This document shows positions 1 through 11,200 of a stretch of 64,000 bases of DNA, one piece after another. The notes beneath the pieces are model-generated. The model was not told the origin of the DNA. It saw nothing but the letters and a program-made list of their open reading frames with translations, and did no database searches. Numbering within the stretch: position 1 is the stretch's first letter; each line of letters starts with the position of its first letter. A program made the position numbers and the translations under genes. The stretch lies in NCBI GenBank assembly GCA_963971225.1, contig OZ020267.1, positions 153,999,920 through 154,063,919 on the forward strand. The letters are read 5' to 3'. The stretch is from Melieria omissa (Eukaryota; Arthropoda; Insecta; Diptera; Ulidiidae).

Positions 1-102
1 GGGCGTGTTGCTGCCCGCAGCACCGCCCGCCACTGTCGAGGGGGTGCGGCGGCCCACGCCTGCTGCGCCGCCACGCGCGCCGCGCTTACCCGGTTGCGAC
101 AT
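1..102 (-). CDS. N-terminal fragment of an unidentified Gly/Ala/Arg-rich protein (runs off the window)
   Basis: An ATG at 102-100 on the minus strand opens a frame of 34 codons that stays open to the window edge. The peptide begins MSQPGKRGARGG and continues rich in Gly, Ala, Arg, Ser, Thr and Pro, with an RRTPSTV stretch. The DNA is much more GC-rich than the flank just upstream of the ATG, which supports coding. A low-complexity, basic, Ser/Thr-Pro head is what nuclear lamins have before their rod, but nothing here identifies the family and the rest of the gene is outside. A possible splice donor (GGTAAGC) lies only four codons in, so the first exon could be shorter. Confidence 0.4.
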   Translation of the reverse strand, partial: MSQPGKRGARGGAAGVGRRTPSTVAGGAAGSNTP

Positions 103-1932
103 GTGTTGCTTGGGACTCTCTACAGCGCGGTTTCATGCACAATGGGGCGCCACCGTTCCCCGCACATTGTGGCACAATTAGTTTTTATTTATTTTATTAC
201 TTCTCAGTGGCTGCTGCCAACAACCGGTCGGCTCTATTACACAACAGCGGCGCCACAACAAATTCGATTTTCCGTAAAAGTGGCAACGTGCAACTGCCAC
301 TGATAATTCATTTCTGCGATCACATTTTTCTTCAATTTACAAACGAATTTTTCGTAAATATTTTTCACACATATCCGAACTTATGTTGGCATGCAACAAA
401 CAGCACTTCGCGGCGCCAAAATATGCTTTAAGTTGAAAAATATTTCTATATATTTTGTTCACCACACAATTTTTTTATTTTCCTGTAGTTTTAAGGCGAA
501 TGAATTGGAAGAACTTTGCATTTTCCGTTTGCTGTTTGTTGGCTTAAACAATAATTTTCCGCTGGCCTAGCAGCGCACCAACAATAAAAGCCAAGAAATC
601 ACTGCCAGCTGCAATAAATTTCTGCGGTCTTCGTGCCACATACACACAAATGCCGCTGAAACACACGACGCCAGTTCCGTTCTTCCACTTCTTAATTTGG
701 CCTCCGTCCGACTCAAACTCACTTCGCTGCAACCCTACCACTTCCGCTTCCTCTTTCCGCTCGTCCTATTCACCTTGTCCTCCAGAGCGAGGCTTCGCCA
801 TGTTAAATTCGAATTTAATACACCGTTACTTTCGGAAAAACCAACCGTCTGCGGCGAACGTCTCCGGGCTTCTGATGTTCCATGTCAGAACTTGGCAACG
901 ATTTACCTCGCGGCTGACTGGCGAAACTGCGATTTCCACGGCTTGAGCCATGTGACCGGAAGCCGCCTTGGCAACACAACGAACACCTGCGCAGCTGGAG
1001 GACGCTTTGGAATTTCGCCACCCCACCACCACGACGCACGACTAGTTTGTTTACAATTGTTGATTGTTTGCTGGAACGAAGAAGTTTGGCGCGAAATCCG
1101 GACGCTTGCGTGTGCCGGCGCTGAGTGTGGCAAACACTGATTTGAGGTTAAGTACTCGTAAATGTTAGCCGGCTGAATAAAGGATGAATGTGTTCTGGTA
1201 AAATATGATTTCCCAGTGGGTAAAGTTTACATCAGAAGCTGAAGGGGATATGGTAATTTATAGTAAAGTTACAGAACGCAAGATTCTGCAAAGGCTGGAG
1301 CTGCTCAAAGCTTGAGGTAGTAGTAGAATTTCCAGCAACAGCCTTTTGCTATCACAAGCAGCAACGGGTTTTAGAATGTTTAACGCTGCAATCAGTGGTT
1401 TATTTCAGGTTCGCTGAAGTACGCATATCAACAATCGCTGAATTTGTTTACTTTGATATCTTTTTGTTCGCCAGAGTTTCGTTGAATTGCTCTCCGGCCG
1501 TTAGTTGCTAGGGAAATGAGTGCGCTCAGCGTGCGCTCTTTGGGTTTTTTGGCTCGCCGCGATTTCCAGTATGCGGCAACTCAATGGAGTCATTTGCATA
1601 AAGCGGACAGCGTCTATAAATCCGCATTGCTTAACATACCGTTAGGCGGCTTTTTCATATACATAAACACACTAATAGTTAAAACAGAGCTAATCGAATC
1701 ATTTTCGAATCAGCCACAAATAAGTATGTCTGAAGCACTGCAGTTCAATATATTTAACCGACAAGCTTTACAAAAAAATTATGAGTTATGTTACATAACT
1801 AGTCTTAAAAATCTTAATAAGGTCCGCACATTGGTTATTTATCAGTTTCGTCGTATTTCCATTTTATGTTCACTGCATTGCGTCGAAACGTTGTGATCTC
1901 AAAAAAATGACTCGGCCTGAACGCGAATCGGC
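103..1932. other. Upstream flank of the left-edge gene and downstream flank of the first ACSF2 gene
   Basis: No convincing protein gene. The stretch probably holds the 5' UTR and promoter of the minus-strand gene at the left edge, then the 3' UTR of the minus-strand ACSF2 gene from about 1400 to 1932. Several open frames of 60-147 codons overlap one another at 540-1140 on both strands; none shows a motif. An ATG-initiated 126-codon plus-strand frame at 1516-1896 has no recognisable domain and a composition like non-coding DNA. Confidence 0.4.
1399..1404 (-). terminator. Candidate poly(A) signal of the minus-strand ACSF2 gene
   Basis: AATAAA on the minus strand, about 530 nt after the ACSF2 stop codon. 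I found no closer canonical AATAAA or ATTAAA between it and the stop. A 3' UTR of this length is plausible for a fly gene, but a variant signal nearer the stop could be used instead. Confidence 0.3.
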
Positions 1933-3883
1933 TCAGCCGACTTTGAACATTTCCAGCAGCTTAAATTTTTGAATCTTGCCAGAGTTGGTCTTCGGAAACT
2001 CGTCGACAAGGCGCACATAACGCGGTACCTTGAAGTGAGCGATGCGCCCCTTGCAGAAATGCTTGACGTCATTCACAGTCAGCGGTTTGGCATCTGGTTT
2101 CAAGCGCAAATACGCACACACCTCCTCGCCCATACGCTCGTCCGGCACGCCTATTACCTGAACAATGAAAAAATCAGAAGTGATGATACAACTTGAGCCA
2201 CAATCATGGAGATAACAAAAAACCTGTGCTTCCAGAATGTCCTCGTGTGTATCGAGAAAGTCTTCAATCTCCTTGGGAAAAATATTCTCGCCGCCGCGTA
2301 TTATTATATCCTTCTTGCGTCCCACAATGCGTCCCAAGCCGTTTGACTCCAGGATGAACCTATCGCTGTGGATTACACAAATTCCATTGCAAATCGTCAC
2401 TTTAGTGTGTCGCGAGCACATTTCACCGTAACACTCACCCCGTCTTCAGCCAGCGGTTCTCATCGAGGACCTCTTTCGTCCTCTCCTCATCTTCGAAATA
2501 ACCCCTCATCACATAGAAACCGCGCACGCACAGCTCGCCCGGCTCTCCGAATGCCACCGTTTCGCCCTGGTCGTCGACCACCTTCGCCTCGCCGTGCTCG
2601 TATAGCCGTCCCACTGTCTTCACCGCACAGTCCAGCGTCTCGGTGCCGTCCTGCGTGAATATGGCCGAAGTAGCCTCGGACATACCGTACCCTATGATCA
2701 TGTCCTTCAGCCCGAACACGCGCTTCGTCTGCAAGAAGACCTCCGGCGAACAGGCCGCGCCACCCACCAGGCCCAACTCCAAGGTATGCACCGCCTTCTC
2801 CAGTTGCCGCTGCTTCTCCAGCATGTCCACGAACATAGTGGGCGTGCCCAGAAAGATGTTGCAGCCCTCGCGTTCCACCGCCTCCAGTGCCGCCGCCGCG
2901 TTGAACGTACGGCTGGGCAGCACCAATGTGGAGCCGTAATGCAGTGCCGACATGATGATGCCCAGACCGAAGGCGTGAAAGAAGGGCACCGTAAAACAGA
3001 TGTGCTTCTTCGACTCGTGCAGCTTCAGGTAGACACCAAACTGCCGGCCCTGATTGACGTAACTGAAGTGCGTCAGCACCGCCGCCTTGGGTTGGCCCGT
3101 GGTGCCCGACGTGAACTGCACGTTGCACGGCGACTCGGGCGATATTTCATTCACTTTGTAATTCAAGTAGGCAACTTTCTGCGAGGGTGTCGGTGTCTGC
3201 AGCAGCTGATCGAAGCTCAAGAACTCGGCCACCGGCTGCTCAGAGTGCATGACCACGCGCCGCAGCTCCGGAAACGACGGCTCCGCAATGGCGGTCGCAG
3301 ACGTCTTCGTATTCGGCAGCACCTCCCGCAGTATGTCGTAGAAGTTCTGCTTGCCGCACTCGTCCAGCGTTATCAGCGCTTTGACTTTCGCCTTTCGCAA
3401 CGTGTAGGCGATTTCCTGTGCCTGGAGTGCGGGATTGATGCAGACGATCGGGAAGCCGCTCAGCGCAGCCGCCAAAAAGCCGAGGTACCACTGCGTCGTG
3501 TTGGTTGCCCATAAGCCTAAGTGATCGCCGCGCCGAACGCCGAGCTCCTGCAGCTGAACGGCCAAGATCGCAGCCTGCGCCGTGACCTCTTCGAACGTCA
3601 CCCGCTTGTTCTCCGGCAATGAGATAAGAGCCGGTCGCTTGCCGTACTTTTGAACAGCGAGCTGCACCTGCTGGCCCAAAGTCCGGTAGACGAGGGGCTT
3701 GCTGCCCACTTGATGGAAGTAGGCACGATCCGAGTAGCTGCAAAAAGCGAGAGATAAGCACTCGAGGCAGAATGTGGGAAATGTCTGGCATTACTGTCGG
3801 GCAGTAAAAACCATTTGCAGATCACCCAGCTGGGCGCTGGTTTGAGTCAAAGTCCGACAATGCCGCAGAAGTTGGATTTGCAT
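1933..3883 (-). CDS. Acyl-CoA synthetase family member 2 (ACSF2)-like, minus-strand copy
   Basis: Exons at 3795-3883, 2439-3737, 2224-2365 and 1933-2157 give 584 codons plus stop; introns are 57, 73 and 66 nt with GT-AG ends. The product is an adenylate-forming enzyme that activates a fatty acid to acyl-AMP and then acyl-CoA. Visible motifs in order: P-loop FTSGTTGQPK (near residue 240), YGMSEATS, GELCVRG, TGD spanning an exon junction, [20 protein letters not shown], and near the C-terminus [12 protein letters not shown] with the catalytic lysine. All are intact. I chose the start at 3883 because it opens MQIQLLRHCRTLTQTSAQLG, an Arg/Gln/Leu-rich, acid-poor head typical of a mitochondrial presequence, and its donor (CA|GTAATG) restores frame exactly at the 3737 acceptor. 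Mitochondrial location is inferred. It is head to head with a diverged paralogue at 7456-10058. Confidence 0.9.
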
Positions 3884-6326
3884 CTTGAATTAGCTGAGAC
3901 TATATGTCGCGTGTATACTATGTAATTTGCCGCGATAATCAAATGGTGAAGCGCCGCGCCTTGAAATGCTGTGTTGTTGTTGAAGCTGTTTTTATTTTCA
4001 AACTGAATTCAAATTCCGTAGTATTTGTACGGCTGGCACGGGCCTCTGCCCATTTTTGCTACAAATTCGAGGCGATAATGTGCCAGCGGCTCTGCGCTCA
4101 CCCAGTGCGCAGTCAATTCTCACATGGAGAGCCAAAATCGGTTCGTCGCACAAATACTGCGGGCCATAAGTTTGTCACTAATTAATATTTAGTAGCTTTA
4201 TCGGTCAATGCACCAAACAAAGTGATTTGGCTCTCTGGGCGTGCATGATAAGCAAAATTATTTAGAAGGACACATGTAAAACACTTCGATTATGTTTTAT
4301 CTAAACGTTATCACGATTTTGAAATTGATTTTCACACGAACAATTTATGGCTGTAATCCGTGGAATCTGTTAATAGTAGTTTGCCAATAGAGATTGATTT
4401 GTAGCGACTATTTTCTATATGTTCAGTTTTGATCAGCGCTCGATAAAGCATACATTGTTCAACATGAGAGGAATAACAATTCGATAACACTAACAATTAC
4501 AGTATCAGTGATTATCATATCATCTGTCATAATCAGGGATTAAATTATTGAATTCTCAATTAGTGGAACTTCTATGGTGTGGTTTCTAGCTGTATGAAGC
4601 CGCACTTAATACCTCATACAAAGAATAGTTACATAGTAATAAAGAAAATAACAGATATGAATCGGGAAATAATTGCAGCACAAATATTACTTCCAGCTGA
4701 ATACTTTAAAAGTGTTCACTTGGCTTAATCAAAAAATTTGATGACGTTTGGTTTGTTGTATATAAACTCTTCGGCTGAAAACTGGTCCGCAGCGCCACGC
4801 TTGCAGACAATGCACGCTGACAATGCGGGCGATAATTCCTGTACTCTTCTTATAGACAAATACATATTTATACACCTCGAAGCAAAAGCAAAAAATGTCT
4901 GCGTCAAGGTGGGAAAGAGCGAATAACAACAAATTCATGGCGAGTGCTTAAATGAGAGGCACTCAAATGACAGCGGGACAGACAAGCGCGATCAAATAAC
5001 TCATGTGTGGGCACTCTGCCTTATCAAGCAGCGTATCACTGTTTTGTTTCTATATATATTGCAGCAGATTAGCTAAAGCTGACAAGCTACGATTTGTTAC
5101 ACAGAGGTCTACCAACACTGCCAACTTCGATCCTAATATTTAGTTAAATCAGGTGTTATCTCGAATAGGGTTTTGTGGCAAATAGTTACACCAAAACTAA
5201 TCTGTGAAGAATTATTTGGTACATGACCTCCCTGCTGTGTTTAATCTCAACCGGAATATGCTATTAGTTTGTACAGCACGCGATCCTTTCCGCTCGATTG
5301 GCAATCAAAATTGTCTTCGTCATTGTTAATGATCCGCACTCGGTTTTCGTTGTCAGCTCAATTCATGAACAATTTAAGTATTTCATTGTCAATTATTAAA
5401 ATTGGTCTCAGCAAATGCAATCAAACTCAGTTAAATACAATTTTACGCTTCTCTCAAGTTAAATCGTGAGTTAGTTAGTTTATTTATTTATTTGTATTTA
5501 TTGGCTTAAGCATTTACATAGACGAGTCGAGTGAGACGAGTTGTTGTCATTATCGAGAGTACGACAGTATCATTGCTTCTAATGGCTGAACCTTAACTCG
5601 CACAGATATGAGAGTAAAATAACGATGCTATTGAAATCCACACTCTTTGGTGAGTAGCTGAAGTCTTTAGAGACCAATAATATCATGGATCGCTCTAAAG
5701 CCGCATAGCTCAGGCACAACAAAACAGTTTCTCCTTCAGCAAGTCTCCTCAACGATTGCTGGTTTCTCCAAAAAGACATGATCAAATTAGTATTTGTATA
5801 AAATTCCACACCTTCTTATCTGTCGCCATTTCTCTCTTAACGCACACCACGTGTGCGCAAATATCAAAGCCAAACACAAACACGAAATTGTACTGAAAAC
5901 AAAGCACGAAATCAAAAGAAATGTTCAAAGTTAAAAATAAAACAATAGGAAACTTCAGCATGAAACGATAAGATGATATTTTGATGTTAATGATAGCGAA
6001 CCCAAGCGACGCGGTAGCGTTTTTGTACTCTTATCAGCAGCACTGAGTGGAATGGCTTCGCTGTTGTCATAGGTAATGACTTGCAACAATTGGGTTTCTG
6101 AAGGCATTGCGGCGGCACAACTGAAGGTTATACAAAATTTCACACATTTGTTTGTGTGTTTTAAAAACTTTTTTCAACTTGTCGCCCGCATCGAAGAGCG
6201 GCCGGCCAAAGTTGGTCCGTGCGTGTTGCGCTCATCTCCGGAGAGCACTCGACCGCGAAGCCAAACAAATGCGCCACACTTACCTATGTACGAGCATGTT
6301 TGTTTGTTTACATTGTATATTCACTC
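3884..6326. other. Intergenic spacer between the two divergent ACSF2 genes, left part
   Basis: AT-rich sequence with no convincing gene. It should contain the promoter of the minus-strand ACSF2 gene just above 3883. Around 5470-5510 there is a short run of TTTA repeats, and a 76-codon minus-strand frame at 5579-5809 without recognisable features. Confidence 0.5.
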
Positions 6327-7111
6327 CCCAGTAGGAAAATGGTAAGGTGCTTACCATAATAATGCATGTTTTCCTCCACCTTTTGGCGGTGGAAATGGCA
6401 TGCTACCAAAAGTAAGGATTAGTAAAGTACGTTCCGAGTACCTCCGATTGTAGCTTACACGCTAAGAAAGCAAACAAGAAGGCACCAGAAATGCAAAAAA
6501 GTAGATTTAAAACCCAAATGATTGTTCCTATCTTTATTTCCAAGTACACTTTGCTTTGTAATGTACGTGGAATGTACATTTAAAAAGAACGAATCTAGAA
6601 GAAAGAAGTGATTTTACAAGCCCCGGTAGTCCAGAAGGGTAGCGCGCTGACTTTCATGCCAGAGACCCTGGTTCAATTCCCAGCGCGGGCTGTTTTAAAC
6701 ATTCGTCCATTGCCATCACAATTCCCATGAAGCAGTTGAGAATTATAAGAAACGCACAAGTCAACTTTTCGCAGGCAATGGTAAATTTGCAAATATGTCT
6801 ACCTTCCATCGTAAGTAAAGAAATCAGCGCTGCTTACGTTATCCGTAGCGAGGAAGCCATAAACTGAATAGGTATTTTTTTTTTATAATTTCACACCGCC
6901 ACACTACTAAGTAAAGTACATTTAAATAAGAAGCCGAGCAATTCTAAAGGACTTTTCTATGATACCATTTGTACTTTACAAAATCATGCATGATTCGGCG
7001 GCCATGCTCTGAACATATGTAATGGGCGTTTGGCATGGAAGTTGGAATGCTTCCCGGATGAAAAGTAAGTATGCTGTAATGAATTAGGGAAGGTGCCACT
7101 TTCCTACTGGG
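6327..7111. mobile_element. Candidate non-autonomous DNA transposon with a nested SINE
   Basis: A 16-bp sequence at 6327-6342 (CCCAGTAGGAAAATGG) recurs as its inverse complement at 7096-7111 with one mismatch. GCATG-containing segments occur near both ends (about 6363-6402 and 6987-7037). The interior has no transposase. A tRNA-derived SINE lies inside. I could not see a clear target-site duplication, so the superfamily is undetermined. Confidence 0.45.
6619..6830 (+). repeat. tRNA-derived SINE, degenerate copy
   Basis: 6619-6691 folds like a tRNA (AGCCC/GGGCT acceptor ends) with a B-box-like GGTTCAATTCC, one base off consensus. The body that follows shares GAGAATTAYAAGAA, GCACAAGT and GCAGGCAATGG in the same order with the complete SINE at 30474-30880. 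The 3' end is uncertain and no target-site duplication was found. It is not a functional tRNA gene, because the anticodon arm does not pair well and the body belongs to a repeat family. Confidence 0.65.
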
Positions 7112-7455
7112 TCATCGAGGCACACACACGCGCACATATGTGCATGGCTGTGTGCCAGACAGCGACTCAGCGCAGTCGAAAACGTACGGCCCGACAATCA
7201 GTCGTCGTCGCAACGCCGCTAGTGCACGATCCGTCCGATACTTTCTATTAAATCTGTCAGCACCACTGGGAGCACCCGTGTATACTCGTAGAAGACGGCG
7301 ACCACACTCAAGTGCTGGGTGCGGCGTACCTGCTCCAAATTGTTTATTCGCCGGCATTCGCCTTGAATTGTGGAAGCTTATTGTTTTGTCAAGAGCGGTG
7401 CACATTGGGTGTTAAGTTGTTTGACTGTCATTCCGACGCTTTGAACACTGCCAAA
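7112..7455 (+). promoter_or_regulatory. Probable promoter and 5' UTR of the plus-strand ACSF2 gene
   Basis: Lies between the candidate transposon and the start codon at 7456. It is GC-richer than the sequence to its left, and the start has a good fly context (CCAAAATG). The frame containing the start is open back to 7312 without giving a better N-terminus. No TATA box is evident. Confidence 0.35.
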
Positions 7456-10058
7456 ATGTTGAGCCGGAAATTGCCACCAATTTGCAAGTATCTCTGCCGC
7501 AGGACAGCGATCGCCAAGTGGAAACGTTCGGTGCTGTGGTCGCGCTGGTGAGTAGTTCAAACCATCAAACATCAAACAATTGTGTACATAGCGATCGGAG
7601 CTCTTCAGTCAACGCAAAGGTCTGCGGTCGGGCTTAGGCGCGACGAAGCCACTGCAGTCCACATTTGCATTGCTTATTGCGTGATCCGGTTCCGTCCCGC
7701 GTAATTAGGCAACAATTTGCATGCACAAAACAGCTTTTTCACGTAGCGCTGATTAGAATAACGAATAACATTTGCGCCCGTCCAAAAAAAATCAGAAAAA
7801 ATGAGTAGTCGAGTCGGAACGCAACTGAACTGCTTTCGGCGCAACTGAAATGTTGACGCACATTTATTCAGCAATTGGGAGATGCGGTCTACAAATATGG
7901 AAAAGACGAGCCCCAAGAACATGATTCCAAGCACCGATACTTTCTTAATTGGCCACACACCCTCCAGCTTATCAGTGCCTGCAGTGCGACACTGCTTTGC
8001 GAAAAAATTAAATTCGTGTTAGCGATAACTAGCGCCACGCTCCATGTCGAACATAATCGTTTCATGGACAGACCGATTAAAGCACTCAATATCTTTCTGC
8101 TCTCATTTGTGATAATGTTTTTCGTATTCTCCGACACTCAGTTTGGCGACCCAGTCCACGGAGCCTCGCCTCAGCCATCTGCACTACATCGGCAAGCAGC
8201 CGCTGGTCTATCGCACAGTCGGCCAAGAGTTGGAACGCACCGCGGCCGCCTACGGCAGCAGCGAGGCGATCGTTTCGTGCCACGAACGCAAACGACACAC
8301 GTTTCGCACGCTAATCGACGAGGTCGATCGTGTGGCGGCTGGTCTGCTCAAGCTGGGTCTTCGGTCCGGCGACTATGTGGGAATTTGGGGGCCAAATAAT
8401 CTGCACTGGTACCTGACCATGTTGGGCGCCGCCAGAGCGGGCCTTGTTTCGGTAACACCTACTTCTAAGAACACCAGTGAGAACCTGTCGTAAGCGCAAC
8501 TCGCGATTTTCATTTCGTCTTGCAGGTCGGCATCAATCCCGCTTTCCAGGCGCCCGAAATGGACTACTGCCTCAAGAAGGTGGAGGTAAAGGCCATTATT
8601 GCGCCGGAAACCTATAAGTCGCAGAACTTCTACGAAATTCTGGAGCGCATCTGTCCCGAGTTGCCCGACAGTGAACCGGGCAAATTGAAGAGCCGAAATC
8701 TGCCACATCTGCGCGCCGTCATCATTGATTCACCCTCGCCACGGAGGGGCGCGCTTACCTACGACCAGCTGCTCGACCTGGCCAGTGGCGATGAGCGCAG
8801 TGCCATAACGCGTCTGCAACGGAACATTGTGCCTGACAGCGCCTGCAACGTGCAGTTCACGTCGGGTACCACCGGCCACCCGAAGGCGGCCGTGCTCTCG
8901 CACAACAACTTCGTCAACAACGGCATACACATCGGCAACCGTAACCAGCTGGCCGGCCAGCGCATTTGCGTGCAGGTGCCGCTCTTTCATGCGTACGGCG
9001 CCGTGATCACCATCATGGCGGGCATGAGCCACGGCGCCACGCTGGTGCTGCCGGCGCCCGGCTTTAGCCCCGAGCATTCGCTACGCGCCATTATCGACGA
9101 GCAGTGCACGGTCATTCACGGCACGCCCACCATGTACGTGGATCTGATCCGCAAGCAGCGCGAGCTGCAGCTGCCGCTGCGCACAGCCGAGATGGCGATC
9201 ACGGGCGGTGCGCCCTGCTCGCCGCAACTGTTCATGGACATAAAGAATGTGTTGGGCCTGCAACATGTGCGCACTGTCTTCGGACTCACTGAGTCGACGG
9301 CGGTGATATTCCAGTCGCGCGACGGCGACAGCATGGAACAGACCCTGAACACTGTGGGCCACATACAGGACCACATCGAGGCGAAGGTGATCGACGCCGA
9401 GGGCAGGACGGTGCCCTTCGGTGAGCCGGGCGAGCTGTGTGTGCGCGGCTACATAACCATGCTGGAATACCACGGTGACGAGGAGAAGACCAAGGAGACC
9501 ATCGGCGCGGACCGGTGGCTGCGTACGGGGTGAGAGCTCAGCACGTGCACTGCATTTCGATCGAATGTGTATCTGTTTTCTTCTGTCCAGCGATCAGTTC
9601 GTGCTGCAGGAGGACGGTTATGGACGTATTGTTGGTCGCCTGAAGGAGATGATCATACGTGGTGGTGAAAACATATTTCCCAAGGAGGTCGAAGACTTTC
9701 TCAACGCGCATCCGAAAATTTTGGAAACACATGTAAGTACACATAAGTGTATCTAAGTATATGGACATATGTATAAATGAGTCCAACCAATCATATACAA
9801 GAATTGAATCACTCATTCCTTCAGGTGATTGGTGTCCCCGACGAGCGCATGGGCGAGGAATTGTGCGCCTTCGTGCGTCTTCACGACGGTGTCGACGAGA
9901 TAACGCGAGAGGAAGTGAAGCAGTTCTGCAAAGGCAAATTGGCGCACTTCAAGGTGCCTCGATACGTGATACCGGTGCACGACTTTCCGAAGACCACGTC
10001 GGGCAAAATACAAAAATTCAAATTGCAGCAATTATTCAACGAACAACAACCGCAATGA
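7456..10058 (+). CDS. Acyl-CoA synthetase family member 2 (ACSF2)-like, plus-strand copy
   Basis: Exons at 7456-7547, 8142-8451, 8526-9529, 9591-9732 and 9825-10058 give 593 codons plus stop, all with GT-AG introns (594, 74, 61 and 92 nt). The short first exon ([20 protein letters not shown]) is basic and hydrophobic, as a mitochondrial presequence is. Adenylation motifs are intact: [27 protein letters not shown] split by an intron, [20 protein letters not shown], and [12 protein letters not shown] with the catalytic lysine. The last two introns and the first sit at the same places and phases as in the minus-strand copy, so the genes are duplicates. The intron at 8452-8525 (between LVS and VGINPAF) has no counterpart in the other copy. 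Divergence is high across the N-terminal half, so the duplication is old and substrates may differ. Confidence 0.9.
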
Positions 10059-10139
10059 CAGCGACTCCATACAAGAGAGGCAAAATTTTATTTGTAAGCT
10101 TCGAATGGGTTTGCTGTTTTTTATGTAAAGGTTTTAGGA

Positions 10140-10145
10140 AATAAA
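10140..10145 (+). terminator. Poly(A) signal of the plus-strand ACSF2 gene
   Basis: AATAAA 82 nt after the stop codon at 10056-10058, giving a short 3' UTR. Confidence 0.6.
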
Positions 10146-10553
10146 ATCACATGTGATAATGATACTGGCATATGTACTTACTCGTAAGTGTAGAATCATA
10201 GATGATTCCCAAACGAGACACAAGTCTCTGGTCATGTACCTTTGTCGCATCACAAACTGTCATCATGTCAGCACATATTGCATTGAGTGGTTATTAGAGG
10301 ATCTTAAACTCGTTCGGGATGTTACGAGAATCAACTATCATTAAGGACAGAGGTTAAGAATGGAGGAATGACCGCTGTCACGTGTTCAAACTATAAGTCT
10401 GATAGCTGTGATCTTTCATAAGGAACACCGGACTTTGAGGGCCAACTTCCATGATTTGTTGTTAACATAATTTTTCAAAGTGATAATCGGTGGAAAATAA
10501 ATAGCTGCATCCCCCATAAAACCAAAGCTGATATTGTAATATTTTTAACTATA
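10146..10553. other. Short intergenic spacer
   Basis: Convergent gap between the plus-strand ACSF2 gene and the minus-strand proline-rich gene. I see no gene or repeat in it. Confidence 0.5.
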
Positions 10554-10559
10554 TTTATT
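10554..10559 (-). terminator. Candidate poly(A) signal of the proline-rich secreted protein gene
   Basis: AATAAA on the minus strand, about 180 nt downstream of the stop codon at 10736. Confidence 0.45.
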
Positions 10560-10735
10560 TGCTGTGTGCAAAATTGAACATAAGTATAATTATTGTATGT
10601 GTCAGCATTTCTATCTTCGGTTGGATACTGCAGTTGTTGAATACTTCCGTTAGGTATTGTTGGCTCGGATGCAGTGATGAGTTGCACCTGGGAGGATGTC
10701 TGGGGTGGTTTTGGTGATGGAGGCTAGTCGGGGAT

Positions 10736-11200
10736 TTATGCCTCCGTGGGTGGTGCCTCGGGTGGTGGAGGTTGGGCAGGGTTTGGTTGCGCCAGGGATT
10801 GAGGGGATGGTGCCTGTGGTGGATTGGGTGATGGAGGCTGTGCGGGCATTGCTTGCGCCGGGGATTGAGGGGATGGTGCCTGTGGTGGATTGGGTGATGG
10901 AGGCTGGGCAGGCATTGGTTGCGCCGGGGATTGAGGGGATGGTGCCTGAGGTGGATTGGGTGGTGGAGGCTGAGGTGGATTGGGTGGTGGAGGCTGAGGT
11001 TCGCCGGTTTGTTGGCTGGGAGCTACGTTGGATACATTATTCGATATGAAAATGGACGGTCTTGAGGCAAGCGGTGATCCAAATAATCCAGCAATAAACT
11101 TATTCAACTCCAGAAATCCTTTCTCTAAAAGCAGACTGATTTTAGCGTCGGCCATGCACGCCATGAAAACGATCACTGTAGCGAACAATTTTAAATCCAT
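10736..11200 (-). CDS. Small secreted proline-rich repeat protein
   Basis: A single-exon frame of 154 codons. Residues 1-19 (MDLKLFATVIVFMACMADA) are a clear signal peptide with a cleavable A-x-A end. Residues about 20-65 form an ordinary mixed segment, and the remainder is Pro/Gln/Ala/Ser-rich. The tail has about three copies of a 22-residue unit built on PPSPNPPQAPSPQSPAQ, encoded by a 66-bp DNA tandem repeat. No Cys occurs in the mature part. A TATA box and poly(A) signal flank it suitably. I do not recognise the family; proline-rich secreted proteins in flies include saliva, cuticle, seminal-fluid and immune peptides, and nothing here decides between them. Its strong TATA box suggests tissue-restricted high expression (inference). 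Confidence 0.75.
   Translation of the reverse strand: MDLKLFATVIVFMACMADAKISLLLEKGFLELNKFIAGLFGSPLASRPSIFISNNVSNVAPSQQTGEPQPPPPNPPQPPPPNPPQAPSPQSPAQPMPAQPPSPNPPQAPSPQSPAQAMPAQPPSPNPPQAPSPQSLAQPNPAQPPPPEAPPTEA
10774..10990. repeat. 66-bp coding tandem repeat
   Basis: Three units begin at about 10795, 10861 and 10927 with the same G-rich plus-strand motif (GGGATTGAGGGGATGGTGCC), spaced exactly 66 bp. Shorter partial units flank them. The period equals 22 codons, so copy number can change without frameshift. Confidence 0.85.

Noticed and set aside
1516..1896. 126-codon plus-strand ORF
   Set aside because: No domain and AT-rich composition like flanking non-coding DNA; overlaps the likely 3' UTR of the ACSF2 gene.
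6619..6691. Functional tRNA gene
   Set aside because: The anticodon arm pairs poorly, the B box has a mismatch, and the following body matches a second genomic copy; it is a SINE head.
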